Origin: Fasciolopsis buskii | Lineage: Eukaryota; Platyhelminthes; Trematoda; Plagiorchiida; Fasciolidae | Length of the DNA stretch: 64,000 nucleotides | Direction: 5' to 3' | NCBI GenBank assembly: GCA_008360955.1 | Contig: LUCM01002898.1 | Span: 73,876-137,875, forward strand | Shown here: positions 10,301 to 25,700 of the stretch, one piece after another | Numbering within the stretch: the stretch's first letter is position 1 | Layout of the letters: every line of letters begins with the position of its first letter | Program-made: the position numbers and the translations under genes | Notes under the pieces: model-generated | Told to the model about the DNA's origin: nothing | Seen by the model: only the letters and a program-made list of their open reading frames with translations | The model's database searches: none

Positions 10301-12137
10301 TCAACTGACCACCTGCTCAATGTCCGCATATATTCCCTGAAGGCAATATGTTTGATATTAAACATAATGCGCCTACTATGTGAAGCTATTGGATGCATAT
10401 TGAATCTAAATGTTATGTCAAACTGTAAATGGAAATAATGGCAACATTCTGCGTTCTTAACTAAATAGCAACTCGTTAAGAAATCAGCCTCTGCTCTAAT
10501 TCTGGCATAACGACAATGGCGTTAGTCTAAGCGTGCTCCTGTTCCGATGTTTTGTGTGCCCGCCACGACAGAAAAGCGAACTACTTACTTGGTTCTTTGA
10601 TATTTGTTGAACAAAAGTCAGTGCCAAGTGTGGCATCCGTATCTTATCTGATAAGGTTTCCATTTATGGCAGCCCAATGCCCACCATGTTTGTCCCGGGA
10701 TAACTGACTGGCATAGTCTGTTATTCCAATTGCACAAGTATTTATCAGTTTCAAGAACGTGGTATATAGGTAGTCAGATATACCAAAATGACGATTTCGT
10801 TTGTATCCGACGAGCAAATCATTCGGAACCACAGTTACAGTGCGGTGAAAAGCATCAGGTTCGGGGATGTGCACAATTGGACTCCACTGGCTTGTGCTTC
10901 TACCGAATAATATTTTGAACTTTATACTTCCATATAAAAGTGATGACAACTTGTGACAATTAACACAAGTCGTCAAGCAGTGTAAAAATGTTCGCTAAGC
11001 TGACAACCATTGTTAGCTGTTTTGGTTTTGCGCTATAAATAGATCAAAATAATTTTTCTACCTAATAGTTTATCCTCCAAATCGCGATAAGAAGAAGAGG
11101 CGGCTTCATAATCTGTTCACCTGGATTATGTGGACACATTTGCTCCTATCTTTTTTGTCAAGTGGTGGGCGTAAAATCCACTCGCTTACATTAAGAGGGT
11201 AGGCGGCGGTTGAAATACTTTTGTTTAATCTCCCCTCGCAAATCTGAAGAACCACATCCTGAGGAAATTATCTTGGTGTTACTTGAACAGTCAGAACGCG
11301 GTTGCCTCAGCGACACGAAAGTCATCGTGGCTCGCTGCCGCTTGATGGAGAAACAGCACTTCATATTCGACATGCAAACATTGTTCGATTTTTTTAACTG
11401 GTAAATCCACGGTGTGTAGACTCCGTTGCTCCCTCATAAGTTGGTAAGTATACAATGACACTAAGAAATGGAAGTCAGCTGTTCAATAAATGTGTTTTGT
11501 ACTTTCTGGTAGGCCTTAGGGAAGAATCAAGACGCAGTCGATTTCTGGCTGATTTAGTCGATTTAAATTTATTGAATGATTTGGATATAGATATACTTGA
11601 TAACAAATGACAAAATCTTCCTACTGGCCCACTGAAAAGAGGCATTAAGATACACTCTGCCATATGTGCATAGCAATTTGACTTTTTCTACGGAAAACCG
11701 ATAATTAAAAGTTGCATAAAATACATCACCTCAGGTTATATTCATCTATTTCATTTTGTTAAGAAATGACGTGACTTTTTTGTCATAAACTAATCATATA
11801 AGTACAGTGAAAGGGCTTGCCCACAGACGTAAGGACTTACTAAATTTGTGGACGATGAAAAAGAAACAGTGGACCCGATGCTTTGCATGGCTTATATGTC
11901 CCAATTAGACGTCTATGTTGATGGGTCAGGCCACCGTCTAACACCGAATGTGTAGAACTATTGTACTAGTTTCAGGGACAAAATGGGAAATTATTAATCA
12001 TTGCTGTCTTCTAGACATTAAACCTGTACTGACCAAAGGTTTCTTTTTCTGTAGAGGGATGGCAGCTAATGTTTTATTTGATTGCTGAAAAGTTGGTGAC
12101 TGGTAAATATTAAGAGAAAAGCTGCAACATTTTGTTT
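7364..12137. other. no recognisable gene; two short perfect palindromes
   Basis: There is no recognisable gene or transposon. The stretch holds two perfect 16-base palindromes at 8445-8460 and 9516-9531. A GTAAGT donor-like site occurs at 9781 and another at 11444, each behind a short open frame without recognised homology. The open frame at 11210-11404 (64 codons) has ordinary protein-like composition but no family I know. Confidence 0.5.
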
Positions 12138-12200
12138 CTACTAGTAGAAAAAGTCGTAGTGGTGGTAGTAACGGCAACAGTAACAATGGTAGTAGCGGAT
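12138..12200 (+). repeat. degenerate GTA-type trinucleotide tract
   Basis: This is a three-base periodic stretch of GTA/GTG/ACA-like units with many substitutions. It is the reverse-complement kind of the larger ACT-type arrays at 41.4 and 50.9 kb, which suggests the same class of simple repeat. Confidence 0.6.
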
Positions 12201-15019
12201 TCAAAGAAATGTTTTTCAGTTGCACTTCCTTTTACAGTACCGACTTCCACGCTGATAAATTTTGTCCTCTCTCGGGCTTTGTGATACTTCGGATGCAATA
12301 TCCTCTGCTGAGAGCTTATCATCAATGCACTGGGAGCACCATAACTTCAGTTAGCCTCGACTTATTTGAAACACCGGTCAAGTGGATAGATTCGGGCTTT
12401 GCCACGCCTACGTTGCTCATCGTCCCGTCAACTCTTGCGGCGTTTCTATTACCACGGTCGTCTCATTTGCAGCCTTTTTGAATGCGGGTTTATATCATGT
12501 GCATTATTTGAAACTCTCTGACTAGTTAGCACAGTTTTCATATTACTGTTTAGTCCCTGTTGATTTGGTTATATTGTATCAAGTTTTTATTGCCGACAAA
12601 ACACCACAATCAGAATGAAGAAAAATGTCATTGGGGAGTAAATTGTAATGCGAAAATCAATGCAAGGTCGAAAGGAAAAATCTTTAATGTGAATAACGGA
12701 AATTTTTCAGAGAAAAAAGCTTTTATTCATTCAAGCAGCCTATTCGAAACTTGATTATTTTCGCATAGCACAAAATTATTGTGCTTCTGTCTGAGCGTTC
12801 AGATCGTGTTTTCAGTTGATTGGCTTAGACAATTGATGAAATCTGATTGGCCGGATTTCGACACATGTCCGGACTTTTGCTAGGGTGGGGGCACAATTTC
12901 CCGGATCCGAAACATCAAGCTGCACCTGTCCATTCCGTTTGATGCAGTTTTACACCTACAACTGATTCACAGAGTCGGCATCTATTTGTCAGCATCTGTG
13001 TGTTTGTATGCGTTCGTCAAATCACAGGATTTATATGCACGTGTTTGTGTGCGCCTGAGTGCTTTTGCACAAGGATTTTGTTGTCTTTGATCCGATTTCG
13101 GTCGAAAAATCTGCAGTTAACTTGCAGTCAGTCAGTGCAGTGAAGCTAGATTACGAAAACTTTTTCACATCATGATGATGATTACCGTGTGCTGACTTGT
13201 TCGAATATACTGTTCCTGTCATCTACCAATCCCCAACCAGTCGGTTGAATGGACAACTAAAAAGGGGCATCATTCAGACTCACACCATTTGATCCGCTTA
13301 CATAATCATCAGGCCGTGAACGGGGGTGGAGAAGAAACCGTCCGGTAGATCGGATCATTAAACATGTCTCGTAAATTTGGCGTCGGAAAATGCTGTCCCG
13401 GTGAAGCTAAATCACTGATATTGTTATCTTTGTTGTGCATGTACCATAAAAATGGTCCCATCTTGCCGACTACGGCAGCCTCGGACAACAACTTCTCGGT
13501 AAGTTCAGTGATCTCTTAGGTTCAATTATGAGTCGTTTTATCATCGTTCTTTGACTGATTAGACTATCTGCGGCAGAAGTAGTTCATTTTCATGAAATTG
13601 AATTCGCTTCCATGCACAGATTTCCGATTAGGTTTAGAAAGTGATGGGCTGCAACTAAGTGACAAAACTACGTAACATTTATTCACAAAGTGAAACGGTA
13701 TGACTTTTAAAATGAATGCATCTGTCCAAGTCTGACTGGTTGAACAAGAGTCAGAAGTTTCGTCCATGGTTTTACGTTTTTCGATATTTGTGTGTTTTGG
13801 CTCAGATCGGGAGTTTTCAAAATTTTGTGAGCACTGAACCTAGCCTTTCGTCCGCACATTTCTCATCGCCAGTATCAGTGATGTCACTCCGACCGTTTAT
13901 GAATTGTTCGCGATCTAAACGTCAAGCTCAGGGTATACAAAATTCTGTATATTTATAAGTTTGCCTATCAGTCGCTGCATCCTCTTTGAAAAAATCAATC
14001 TCGATGGTTGGAAAAATGCTGCGGAATTGTTTGAGGAAAGAGGTGAAGGTGGGAAAACCCATCTACAGCGATTCATATTCATCCCGACAGTACCATGTTT
14101 AAGACTCGGGCTGAGGGATACATGGAGGTAGAGGATTAATGAAATTCATATATTTGTTCCTGTAAGGTAATCGGAAGCTTACCGGAGCCTACCTGCCACC
14201 ATCACTGTCACTGGGATTAGGAGCAATTAGGTCAGACACTGGCAAAGTCGTTTCACACCTAACTGGGACGAAATAACGGGAGAACGTGACCAAAGCGTTG
14301 GGCTCCCGGTGTTGCATGCAGATTGGTCATTCAGTCTAATGAGATGTGGAAACTTGAGTGCATTTCATGCAGATGTGACTCGACTTCAGAGCCTCCCTCT
14401 CCAATTTTTGCTCAAAAAAGGAACTTCACTTATACCAAGCCGGTCCCGTCTGACATAAGCTCAGATTTTAACTCGGTGGAAATCTATGCGTGTTTGGGTC
14501 AGTCTGGTCGAAAAGCCAGCTCATTTTTGTCATTAAATTCATTTGTGTTGCCAACTCCTAAGGAATGCATTCTAACGGCACAAATTTTCACCATTTCTCA
14601 TAAAAAATGGTTATCGTGAGAAGATGTTACCTAGAACGTTTTGCAAAGTCGAGATGTGCAGCTATGATTAATCCGTTGTCATGCACTGGCGTTGTCAACG
14701 CAACTGGCTTCATTTAAGAAGGAAATAACAATGATTCATAACTTCTGCTTTGTTCCCATACATTATTGGATTCATCGTGGCAATCCGTGGAACTGAAACT
14801 TTTTTCTAGATGACTGATAAATTTAAGAACAAAGTATGATCAGCTTGTAGCCCTCATTGCCTACATCCATTTTATTGAAGCAAGAAGCAATCGAAACTTT
14901 GTGAATATACTTCCGTGGTACATTTACGCCTTTTTAATCTGATTATCCAGTGACAGCCATCCAATTTGCCATGAAAAAGGCATGTTTATAGAAAACGCTT
15001 TATGTAAGCATGTGTAAAT

Positions 15020-15040
15020 TATATATATATATATACATAT
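15020..15040. repeat. (AT)n microsatellite
   Basis: This AT dinucleotide run of about 16 bases ends in an ATACATAT variant. Confidence 0.85.
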
Positions 15041-18000
15041 TTCCAATCGACACGGTTACATTCTGCATATCGAGACCGAACTCAGTTTGCGGAGCACTAA
15101 GGAATAGACACATCTAAGTTAAACTTACAATGTCATCACGCCGTTTCCAGCTGAGTATATTCTGTGTGGGAACATTTCCATTAACTGGAGTAACCTTCAG
15201 TAAGGCAGTGGCTTATTACAAAACTACTCTGAAGAAGATTGCCCAACACGATCAAAACGTCAGGTGATCAAGTTGTTTTCCATCAAAATACCGAAATAAG
15301 TGTTGTTAATAGTTTCATAAGAAACGCCATTCGAGTATTTTTGGTTTCAGTCTTGCGAGGACAAACACTCGCGCGAAATTCAGGAAAACAAAGGAACACA
15401 TCAAATTACGTTATAAAGATAGCTAGTTGATGTGCAGCAATAGACGAGAGAAGTACCTAAATGTCGACAAAAAATAGGTCCATAAAATCGTGCCAGGACC
15501 CCGAAATCTGTCCCCATTCGGTGCAAGTTTCAACAATGCTAATCCAACAGTAATCACCAGGTTTCATCTGTAATGTTGAACGAAAATGATCCATTCTTTT
15601 ATCTCTTGCATTCCACCTTTGATGATGATTGTTTCCTTATTAATATGAGTAACATTGATATAACCAGAGTAGCTTACTGTTTAGCGTCCCAAATGCTTAC
15701 ATAGTCCGTTTGTTGTCCTCGACAGTCCCCAGTTTTGCTTCGTGATATGGACTGCAACATGCATTTTAGTTGATATCATAAAAGGTTGAGCAGTTAGAAC
15801 TTCATAATACCAAATATCTCAGACAGTAACCTAACAATTTCTATAATAAACAGAACAGTTTAGTATGTACGTTTGGAGGTGGCAAACATGATTCCAATCT
15901 GAGGAGTCACAGATAATCAGTCAGGCCCTGTCGACGGAAAGGAGAATGTATGATCATTTTGGGTGAAAGGGAGCAATGACAACTTTCGAGGCAACTGTAA
16001 GTGCTGAAAGTTCGGGATAGTCTAATAAATTTTATCCTGGTGTGTCAAAACATCCAATCGGTTCCAGTTAATTAACTGGTTGGAGACCAACATGAAATAT
16101 CAGCCAATACATGCTGTGGCAAAAGGTTGAACGGTCGAAAACATATTTATGTCCGATGCTTGCTGCTTTCAAGTACCGGACTCAATCACTATCATCTACT
16201 TACCGGCCGTGATTTATGTCCCTCTATCATGGATGCTGATCTTAGTTGGTCAGCACTCGATACACAAGAAGTGAAAACCTGATGACTATCAGATCCCGTG
16301 TAAATCAGGTACACTTGAACGTTCATCAGGTGTAAGTTTACAGATAGATAATTTCACATGCAAACAACACACACACATGCAAGCATTCAAACAAACACTC
16401 ACAGGCATAAAGCAGTTTAGTGCAAACAATATGAATTCATATCTAGGTAAAGTCTCGACATAAGCGAGAATAGCAATTCCTAGGGTGGAATGATGACAGT
16501 TACATTGGTCGTTTTGTCCTTGTGATGGTAGTGATAACGAGGGGAAATAACTCTCACTGCAGCATACTCGGGGACTACAACTGACCCGTTACCGGCCGGA
16601 TTAAATTTGGACTGGCTTCCGTTCTAGCAGGTCAAGGCGTACTGAACAGAAAACAAGGCACAGTTGATGCAACTACCTTACGTGTGGGAATTTTCCGTTG
16701 GGAACAATTAGTCTCCATGCTTTCGAGGTCATTTCGTGTTCATTTGACATTAGTTCAGTTAATTCATGATATTCTTCCTCACCGATAGAACACGGACTTT
16801 TGGGCAAACACAAGAGACGTGAATAGCCGATGCAAGGAAAGGTGTCATTTCTACCAAAGAGATTTTGGGGATGATCTCATATTACAGCACTTGTGGTCAT
16901 TCCAAAATCACGTGATACATTTCTGAATGGCGGTGACCTAACGACTTGGGAAAATTATATGAAAACTTTACCCAAACGACTGGTTTGCGTAGGCCTAGTT
17001 GCTCTACCCGTTTGGGACCTCGAAGATCCCTCTCAAGAAATGATTGGAGATAGTTGATTTCATAGTTCATTACCGCGTTCGGTGGCATTGTCGTGTACGA
17101 AATATCCCCTCTTCCATCTAGTTGTACAACTTGTTATTGTCCAGCCGGTCTGTTAATATTTCTTCGTCTTTTTTTCTCTGAGTTATTAAGGCAAACCGAA
17201 GCACGCTGGAGCACGTTGATTAGTGGTTGGAAAACCTGAACTTAACTGAAACAGACTAAACCGAACTAAACTAAAATCAATTTTTAACGACAATTTTTAC
17301 CAAGGCTGCGATGGTCGTACAAAAACCCCATGGATTTTGTTTTTTAGTCAGGTAATAATCCCGCACGACGATCAACTCTACAGCTGACTGCTATTCCCCA
17401 TTACCTAAAACCATCAGTCGACCGAAATGCAACAAACGATTAAAAAATGGATGTTGGCTGCAGCTGCGTTCCTAACAGTAGAGCCACTGGTTATGAGACG
17501 AAGCTGGTACGCTGGCATCAGATTTTTCCTGCACCAAATTACATTTAAATAGAACAGTTACATTGCAAAAGACTGGTGAAAAGTAAATACTGGGGAACAA
17601 TCCGCAGTTATCTTAGGCTGTTCCACACTCCGCACCTGGTTGGTTCTTTACGGGGAACGGGCGATGATACAGCAATTCCTCGGTTACAGATGACCATTTC
17701 AGTGTAGGAACTTCATAACTAATCTGTCACTAGCTGAATAGCCGGTCGCTTGGTTCAGCCATGTTTGCTGTGGTACGGATCACGTAATATTTCTGGATAC
17801 ACGATTTGGGACTGAATTGGCAGGCGGGTAGATACCATGACGAGAGCAATTATAATCCAGAATCAAGGTTGCAATAGTTCAGAGGTCAGTGCAGTTTCTG
17901 TTTACATCGTGAAACAATCCACCTGAATTTCCGGACACTTTAAGAAATCCCAGTGATGTGCTTTATAGTTGGAATCCGTGCCCCGCTTTTGGGTCATTTG

Positions 18001-18318
18001 GCTGATAGCAGCGGCATAGAATTTCCAGTGAAACTGGTGTGAATTCAGTTGTGTTTATCTGGAGTTTAGAAACTCACTCACTTTTACGATAAAACAATCC
18101 ACCTCTTATTCCCCGAAGCACCCGGTAGCATCGAGTTACAAAGTTGATTTAGTCCAATTCTTCGAAGTACTAGTGCTGAATACAAATCCCAAACTACTGA
18201 AGTTCAGTGAGGCTGTTTAATAGCATGGACCAGCCAGCACATTGGGCACAGAAACGGTTGACCATAGCATTAACCCGCACGACTTTCGTGCACCTGTCAC
18301 TCTACTTCAAGCGCAACC

Positions 18319-18341
18319 ATATATATATATATATATATATA
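18319..18341. repeat. (AT)n microsatellite
   Basis: This is a 23-base AT dinucleotide run. Confidence 0.9.
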
Positions 18342-19689
18342 ATTTTCTTTCCTGCTTAATCCACGGTATTCTTCACAATTTATGGTCGGTAAATGTTTGT
18401 TTTATTTGCATGGTCGAAAAATGGTAGCAAAAAACATGTATCTTTTGACGTATCTTCTTTTCGTCTTCACCAGTTCTGCTACTGTTGGATGCTGAAAAAT
18501 AAAACCTAGGTTTCTGAAGTTGATTAAACAGTTTCATATCAAGCTCTGTACTAATCCAATCTAACCAGCCATTTTGATGAGTGCGCGTGCGGCCCAGGGG
18601 CTTCAGTTTATTCACTAGTTAATATATCGCTCATGCATTTCCGTCGCAAACATATATGCACATATGTAGCATAAATAGGGTCAGTTTGCCGAGTTGTGAG
18701 GCTAATATTTCACAGAAAGCTACTGAAAACCGGGTTCAGCTGGGCATCAGAACAAGCGAGCAATGCATTTGGACTCGCTGTTGATTTTGATACAAATCAG
18801 TACAATCCCAAATCAATGCAACCCGTACGATTGATCCAGGGTCCTTTTGGCAAACTGAACTCCATATGCATTGGTGTTTTTGTCTCACCATCAACCTACC
18901 AGTCTTTAATTATCGGCCCTGATGGCAATTCTGCTCACTGAGAGAACAAACCTCTCAGGTTTACACGATTGAAGCCTCCCTCACCAAAGGGACAGCAGGA
19001 AAATGAGTACAACCTCGATCCCGAAGCAATTAAATGAGTGTCGTTCGTTAGCCCCAGATGCAACAGGGTACGATATAAATCGATAAGAAGAATGGCGATG
19101 ATCATGGCGAAGAAATGCATTTTCAATTCTAACCTAAAATACGATTATCGGCAATATACGCGAGCAGAATGTCTACAAGCCTGATCCGTACCCAAGTTCC
19201 GAAAGGCAAGTTAGAGTAACCTCAGGCAAATGGAAAATCTGGTGATATTCTGGTGTAAATCTGATTGTCAGAAGTAATGCAAATCGTAAGACCAATATGA
19301 AATGGAAATTTCATAAAGAACATCATAATAATGGAAAAGATCTGATTAGTATTCTTACACAAAACATTATCTTTGGTGACAAGACTTCATCAGATGAAGT
19401 ATTCTTTCAGTGCGGATGTATTAATAGAAACCTGGGAGGGGTGAACTGCTCACAGTGGGCGCGAGATACGCAGTGAACAACTATCTCCTAGTAGATTCGC
19501 ACTCAACATGGTTTTTACCTAAGCCAACCAATCAATGGCTTATATGACAAGCTGACGAAAGCTTGGTGATGGACAGAGTTTGTTTTTTGGTTGCGTCACC
19601 TAATGGGTAGATGAGGCTAGGTGGATTGGACCGCGATATATCAATATCTAACTGGTTGTCGGGATGATATACAAGATCCACTGTCACCT

Positions 19690-19790
19690 TCCACCTCTTG
19701 GTCGAAGTGAGATTAGTGATGGCCAACGGATGTCGCCGGTTCAACTCCTTCCACCATCGACCAGTTTTCCTACCTGAAAAACAGCGTTTT
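19690..19790 (+). repeat. tRNA-derived SINE-like fragment, copy 2
   Basis: The plus strand contains GGTTCAACTCC at about 19738-19748, one base from the B-box consensus, followed by TTCCACCATCGACCAG. The upstream bases (AGTGATGGCCAACGGATGTC) align loosely with those upstream of the B-box in the 7.3-kb copy. It is too degenerate to fold as a tRNA. Its membership in the same family is inferred from the shared B-box and flank. Confidence 0.35.
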
Positions 19791-22700
19791 GCTCCCATCC
19801 TCTTTCGGAAAGTAACGCAAATTTTCAGACTATTAATAAAGAAAAAAGGACAAAACCGAAGGAGTAAGTGGAAAGTGACATTTCAACAAACGATTGCATC
19901 ATGGATGCATGCACCACAATTTCGCTAACTTGCGATTACATACTGGTCTGCCAATGGTTGTTGTAAACTAATATGTTACTCTTATGATAATATACTACAG
20001 AATGCCGCTTTATTGCTCTCGTGTTCCAGGCAAATCGTAGATGACTCATCGCTGTGGGTTCAGGTTGGACATGTGTGTTATTTATACCGAGACCGTGGGT
20101 GACTGAAGTAGACGAGTGCCAGCTGTTTTGAACGCACGTGGAGAAAGCTGATACAGCCTAAGTACAGTGAAGAACCTGATAATGTTAGGAAGCGGCTGAA
20201 GGAAACAATGTAACGGAATCAGAAAACGTTATTTTGCGAAAAATTAAGTCCTAAATTTAGCCGTACCTTAAACATGAGCATAGCTTCCTATTGGTTGTTT
20301 CCCAAAGGATGTTGGTGTCTTTTGGTGATACGTTCGACGGTGGTTTCCTGATACGACTCTGCATCAAAAGCAGCGCTCGTGGATAAAAAAGACATTACGT
20401 TATTTTTTGGCCTTGGACCCAAAAACAAGACCGGGGATCAACAAAATTTTTCAAAATCGAATCACAAGCTGTGAAGGGAATAACAAAAATTTCCTGGCTT
20501 TGAAAAATCTCGTAGAATATCCATTATAACATGCAGTGAACTACAGCTGGTTAAACTGATGCTCGAACAATGATGAGCTTGACACCTACTGGTGGTTTTG
20601 TTAACTCAACTGTACGTAAAATGAACGCTAAGAGCTGAGTGTTTAGAACACATACCAGAAAATAAAAAATAAATTCTACAGTTTGCAGAAAACACGGCTG
20701 ATGATGGAAATTGACGACGGGATTGACAATGAGCATGCTGTGATCAAACCTTCCTCAGCAGTTCTGTTAGAGTGCAATTTCTACTTGATGTGAAAACAGG
20801 TCAGATTGCACGATTACGGCAAAATAAGTTGGCACTTCAGTAAGCAATTTTAAGTGAAATGGAACTGTCGGACTTAAGCACAATTTCAGAATAGTTTTCG
20901 TTCGGATTTTAGCTTTGGATCTTCTTGTTCGCAAAAGATCAGCGCGAACCCTTGTGGAAGCATTGCAACCGTGAATGGGTGCTAAGCTCGTTGAAGCATC
21001 ACACGGTTATTCGTCGGATGCTTTTCATCCGTCAAGCAAGACTAACCTTCCGAAAGGTGACAACGTCCAAAACTGTGGGTTGTTACCATCCTTAAAATGT
21101 TTAGCTAATAGATGGGCAAACCATCGACTTCGTGATTATTGCTGTTCATCAGGTATGCGTGTCACACTTGTGCACTGCTTTATAATTTCCCATTCGATTA
21201 GCCTTCCGTGACAGGTGAAAAACTCCCGACGAATCACCATGTGATTCTTGCACAGATCCATCGTTCATTCATGGTCTTAATGGTCCAAGTTTTACTCTAA
21301 TGAGAACTTACTTATGCAGTGCACAAGCATGAGGGTAGTCGGATCGGAGAATGCCCTGTGCGCCTACCCAATCGATGACAATAACCTCGAAACCGGCCGT
21401 ACGCTTATGGGGACCTTGTGTTCATCCATCCGTATGGGAAACAATGCTCACAACGAAAGTTTAGCACAAATGACCGCAGAAACCAGGTTCATTCCGTAGC
21501 CTCTACTGGCTGCTTGAAAACTATCCCATTGTTGAGCTTTCAGACATTCCATTCCACAGAAATTCGGCGTGGATCGAAACTCACCAACGGTTCAAAATAT
21601 GGTGTTGTTGTTTTCACGAGACTTTCGCGAGGGAAACGAGTCACCAATAATTAGGATAGCTTACCCAGCCAAACAACCCTAAGGTCGGTCCTCTCACGGA
21701 CCAGATTACCAGTCGAAGTATGAAAAAGCAGCAAAAACACCTGGGTGAAATGCGTGAGAAAGCGCAATCCCGAAATTCGGTCACCGAACCGACTCATGGG
21801 AACAGTCATTTACGTCCGTGAAAATAAAACTAACAAACTCCGCGGGTGCGCAAGTTAAACCTATCTCTATCGACGGGATTATTGTTTCATCGTTGCATAG
21901 GACAACCACCCGGCAAGGGCTCAGAGTTTCATTTCGACTGATCCGTAATCGTGGTCCAAGTTTCAGTATTTTTGTCTTCGAACAGATGGGTAAATATGTT
22001 TCATTGTGTATACACATTAGGCGGATCTTTATTCCTAAATGCCAGCCCCATAAAGTAGATTTCTACTCGTTTTATTGATTACGTTTTTAGGAATTACAAT
22101 ATATACTAGGTGCTGACTGGGCAGAGAACCTAATATCAATCCATCTTGTTAGGGGCTTTGCAACTTCTCGTTTGACACCATGCTACACAAGTGAAACTAA
22201 ACTTCTCAGAAGAGAAATCGTGCAGGTTGACACAACCTGAAATGTCTGCTAAGTCAGCGCGATTGCTTGCTTTGAGATTAACGGACATTTTGGGTCATTC
22301 TCTCTTACTAAATCGCGAGAAAGCTATTCAGCACAGATTTTACACTACAGAATTGCTAGCCCATCAGGACCAAAAGAAAACCGGGAAAAGAAGACTTTCT
22401 TTGTTCGGGTATTTTCTCGATTCGCTCGAATTAGTTTGTGTGGATGAACTATAGTGGGTAAAAAAACTGAGCAATCGTGAGGAAAATCGTGCGCGTTAGG
22501 CGGCAGAGTCTTCACAACCGATTTGACGAAGTTAAACCCTGGCCGTTCAAGCACTATCCACTACGATTGCAGCTTTGTGTGCACATGCATTGGAATGATA
22601 CTCATTGGATTTAATGTTGAAATGAAGTTGAGACAAAAAAGACAACTTAGGAAAGCAGATCAAATGACTTCACAAAGCAATGAAGTTTTCCCCAGTAATT

Positions 22701-25700
22701 GCCTCCTACATCCCGATGTATTATTAAGTGGTACACTGGTGCAGTCATCACTCCTGCAAGAAATATAATCGAAGTAGGTTGTAGACCTTCAAGATCATTA
22801 CATCCAGATTATATGCAGGCATAAAGTTGCAAATGCTGCATCCATGTGACATTCATGATCAGTAAAAAATACCAAATTACGGGAAGTTTTCTTACCACTT
22901 GAGAATAATAAAACGCCCATGAAGTTGGTTTTGTCCTAAGGATTGGCCACAAACAAATAGGATTTGTTGAGAATAGCAAATGTTATTCATTCGGAAACAA
23001 ATATGTAGCTCCTAGAGTTGGTGATGGTCTTGCAAGCTGCACGGTGTTCATTACTCATTCTCTCGAGAGGGGTTAAATTCACTCAGATGCTCACTTCGAT
23101 GGATCTACATCTTAAAGCCTGGCTACGAAGGTCAGACTTTCAAAAATGCCTGCAATTCGGGCGGTCCTGAAATAAAAGCAATCGCATAAGTATATCAGCG
23201 ACTAATGGAATTCCAAACTTTCGTGTGACATGGTATAACCCAAGATGTCGGAAAACGAGACAGCTAAGTTTCGTGAATTTATGACAGTCTCTTCTCGATG
23301 TTGCTTCTTCAGAATCGAAATCCATTTCCGTTTTGAAATCCAGAAGTAGGTTCCCAGATGCAGTTGAGATATTGATTTTGCACATCATCCACAGAACAAG
23401 CCATGTCTCGGCAAACGCTTAGGTTGATACCAACGGAAATACTGATTAATACTATGTATACTGATTGCCGTATCAAAAATCGCAGCGTAAGTAAGGAAAA
23501 TCGTTGGAAATTATTTTTTTCCGCACCATGTGCGCATGAACAAAATCGATAGCCGTGATGAGTATTGACATGGTTCTTCATTGTTTCTTGGACACTCAGA
23601 TTGCTTTTCATTTAATTCTAACAGCACCTTAATATAACCCATAAACCTTTTGCAATGCCTCCAACTATGCCATGGTTTACAGAGATTTCTCTCAATGAGT
23701 AGACAACGTACGTTGGATAAACACGTTCGCAGTGTGCATAGCATTTCCATTCACGTCAGGCGTGTTCGTCTGTTCTCGATCAGAATCACAGCAGCTCAGA
23801 TAACGTGTTACCCACAAGCACAATTTTGGGCAGTCTACAGGTGACTTCTGCAAACATCTGATAGCTTGTGTTGATTATTTTTTGCGCGTTATCATTGCTA
23901 ACTTCATCGATTTGTCTTATGCTGTTCCATGCTTCTTCTTGGCCTCTCTGATCTTATTATTCCTTACATTCTTGATCTAATTTCATTTAACTGTTGCCAT
24001 CTCTGCTTAAGCTTCCAAAAATGTCTGATACATTTGAAGGTTTACCTATAAACTACTTCCCTAAGCCGATCTACATTCCGCACTCGTGCTGTGACCAGGA
24101 GCGTTTGTTCTCACCAGAGCTTGGAGAGGCTGAGCCGGTTCATTCCGCTGACTTTTTCTTCCTTTTTCTCCATGGTTGTCTCATTACGAGAGTCTGACTG
24201 ACTGCATTAGTATTCGTTTCTCTAGTGAGACATGCAACATGACAACTTTTTGTTTTCCTACCCGGCACGACTGCGTCGAGCTAAAAATTTGACGACCCAA
24301 TGCACTATATGTGAGGGCTTGTCTTGGTAACAAAAGCAGTGGCGAGGTCTGGAGAGTTTCGAATAAACAGATGTGAAGTTTGCAATCAAAACCAAACCCT
24401 GAAGGCAAAAAAATCAATTTTTAGGTCAACTTACATTCCGGATATCCCCATTTTTCCTCTCCATCCGTAGTCCATAATGAGGTAACTTCAGTTACTGTAG
24501 GCACGGTTCTAAAAGTTTTGGTGGAAATGAAAAGCAATGAGCTTTGCTTTGTCCTATATCGCTCAAAAATTATCCTATTACCAACTTAATACGCAACGGT
24601 ACTGACATGTGGTTTGATAGCGAAAACATCCGTAACTGTTGGAAATGAGGTGAAATAGGTCCCCTTCCCAAGTATGAACTCGGTAGACATCGCCCATTGT
24701 GTACCCTTCAACTCGGTTGAAGATACCCCGGAACACGCTCTTGAATTCTATTTTCATTGATATTCACTCCGTATGCAGTTTTCATATGTATACTCGATGT
24801 TCAAACTCGGTGCTGCAAGCCACACAGTTCATTCAATTGGTCATTCTATTGATGATGGATTCCGCCTAGTACGAACAGTTTTTTCTAGTACGCTAACACT
24901 TGTGACCAGATGTGCTTATTACAGAATACTGCACGAAAAAGGCACTAATGTCCTTATTATCTGAGGTGGAAATATTTTACGAAAGTAATCAATTTACTTA
25001 TTATAAAAGGATAAGTGGTCACTCATGTCTTTTGAATTAGGAACGTCTTGAAGGGTCATTTTATCTCTATTCCCGTCTTCATTTTACATCAGGGAACTCA
25101 CTGTTTGTCATGAATTCATCAGTTGCAAATATGGTGACGGTATTGGTTTCGTTGTTCTTGCTATGCAAATGACAGTCTTCGGGGTGTGAGAGACAACCTG
25201 TACAAACTCAGTTATCAATCCTCCTTTATCTTTAGCCTGTCATCCGCTGTTTTTAAGTGTTTAGGTGCCTTCTATACTTTAGCTTGATTTTCGATACTCA
25301 GATCCCTTCAGAGATATTCCATCAGCATCGATTACTAATAATGAATGCATCCAAAAAGATTCTGCAGTCAGTCAATCTTCCTTGGACCAAACGTCGAATC
25401 TGTGATCTACAAAGTACGCCGACTAACCTAGAAACATCAGAGTATCTTACTATCTTGGTTTCCAGTTTTTACTTCATGTTTTCTAACTCTACAGCTGTGC
25501 CACTCCTCGATATTCTTCATCTGTGGCAAGGGAGAAATGATCTAAATCTGATCGCTAAACCTCCGAAACCATGTGTGCATTGTAAAGGAATTAACTGGCA
25601 AATTGTGACAGGTTTCATCGTTCAAAAATGTCCTGCTGCCTGAGATAGACTTCCAGGCAGTTTGTTATGCAATATGAAACGTCTGAAGTTAAGAAAAAGT

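Larger units (their letters stand above)
12201..19689. other. no recognisable gene; small AT and CA/TG tracts
   Basis: I see no gene. There are TG-rich patches near 13000-13055, an AT-rich run at 15020-15040, a CA-rich patch at 16365-16400 and an (AT)n run at 18319-18341. The frames here are at most 98 codons (14323-14619) with no recognised domain. Confidence 0.5.
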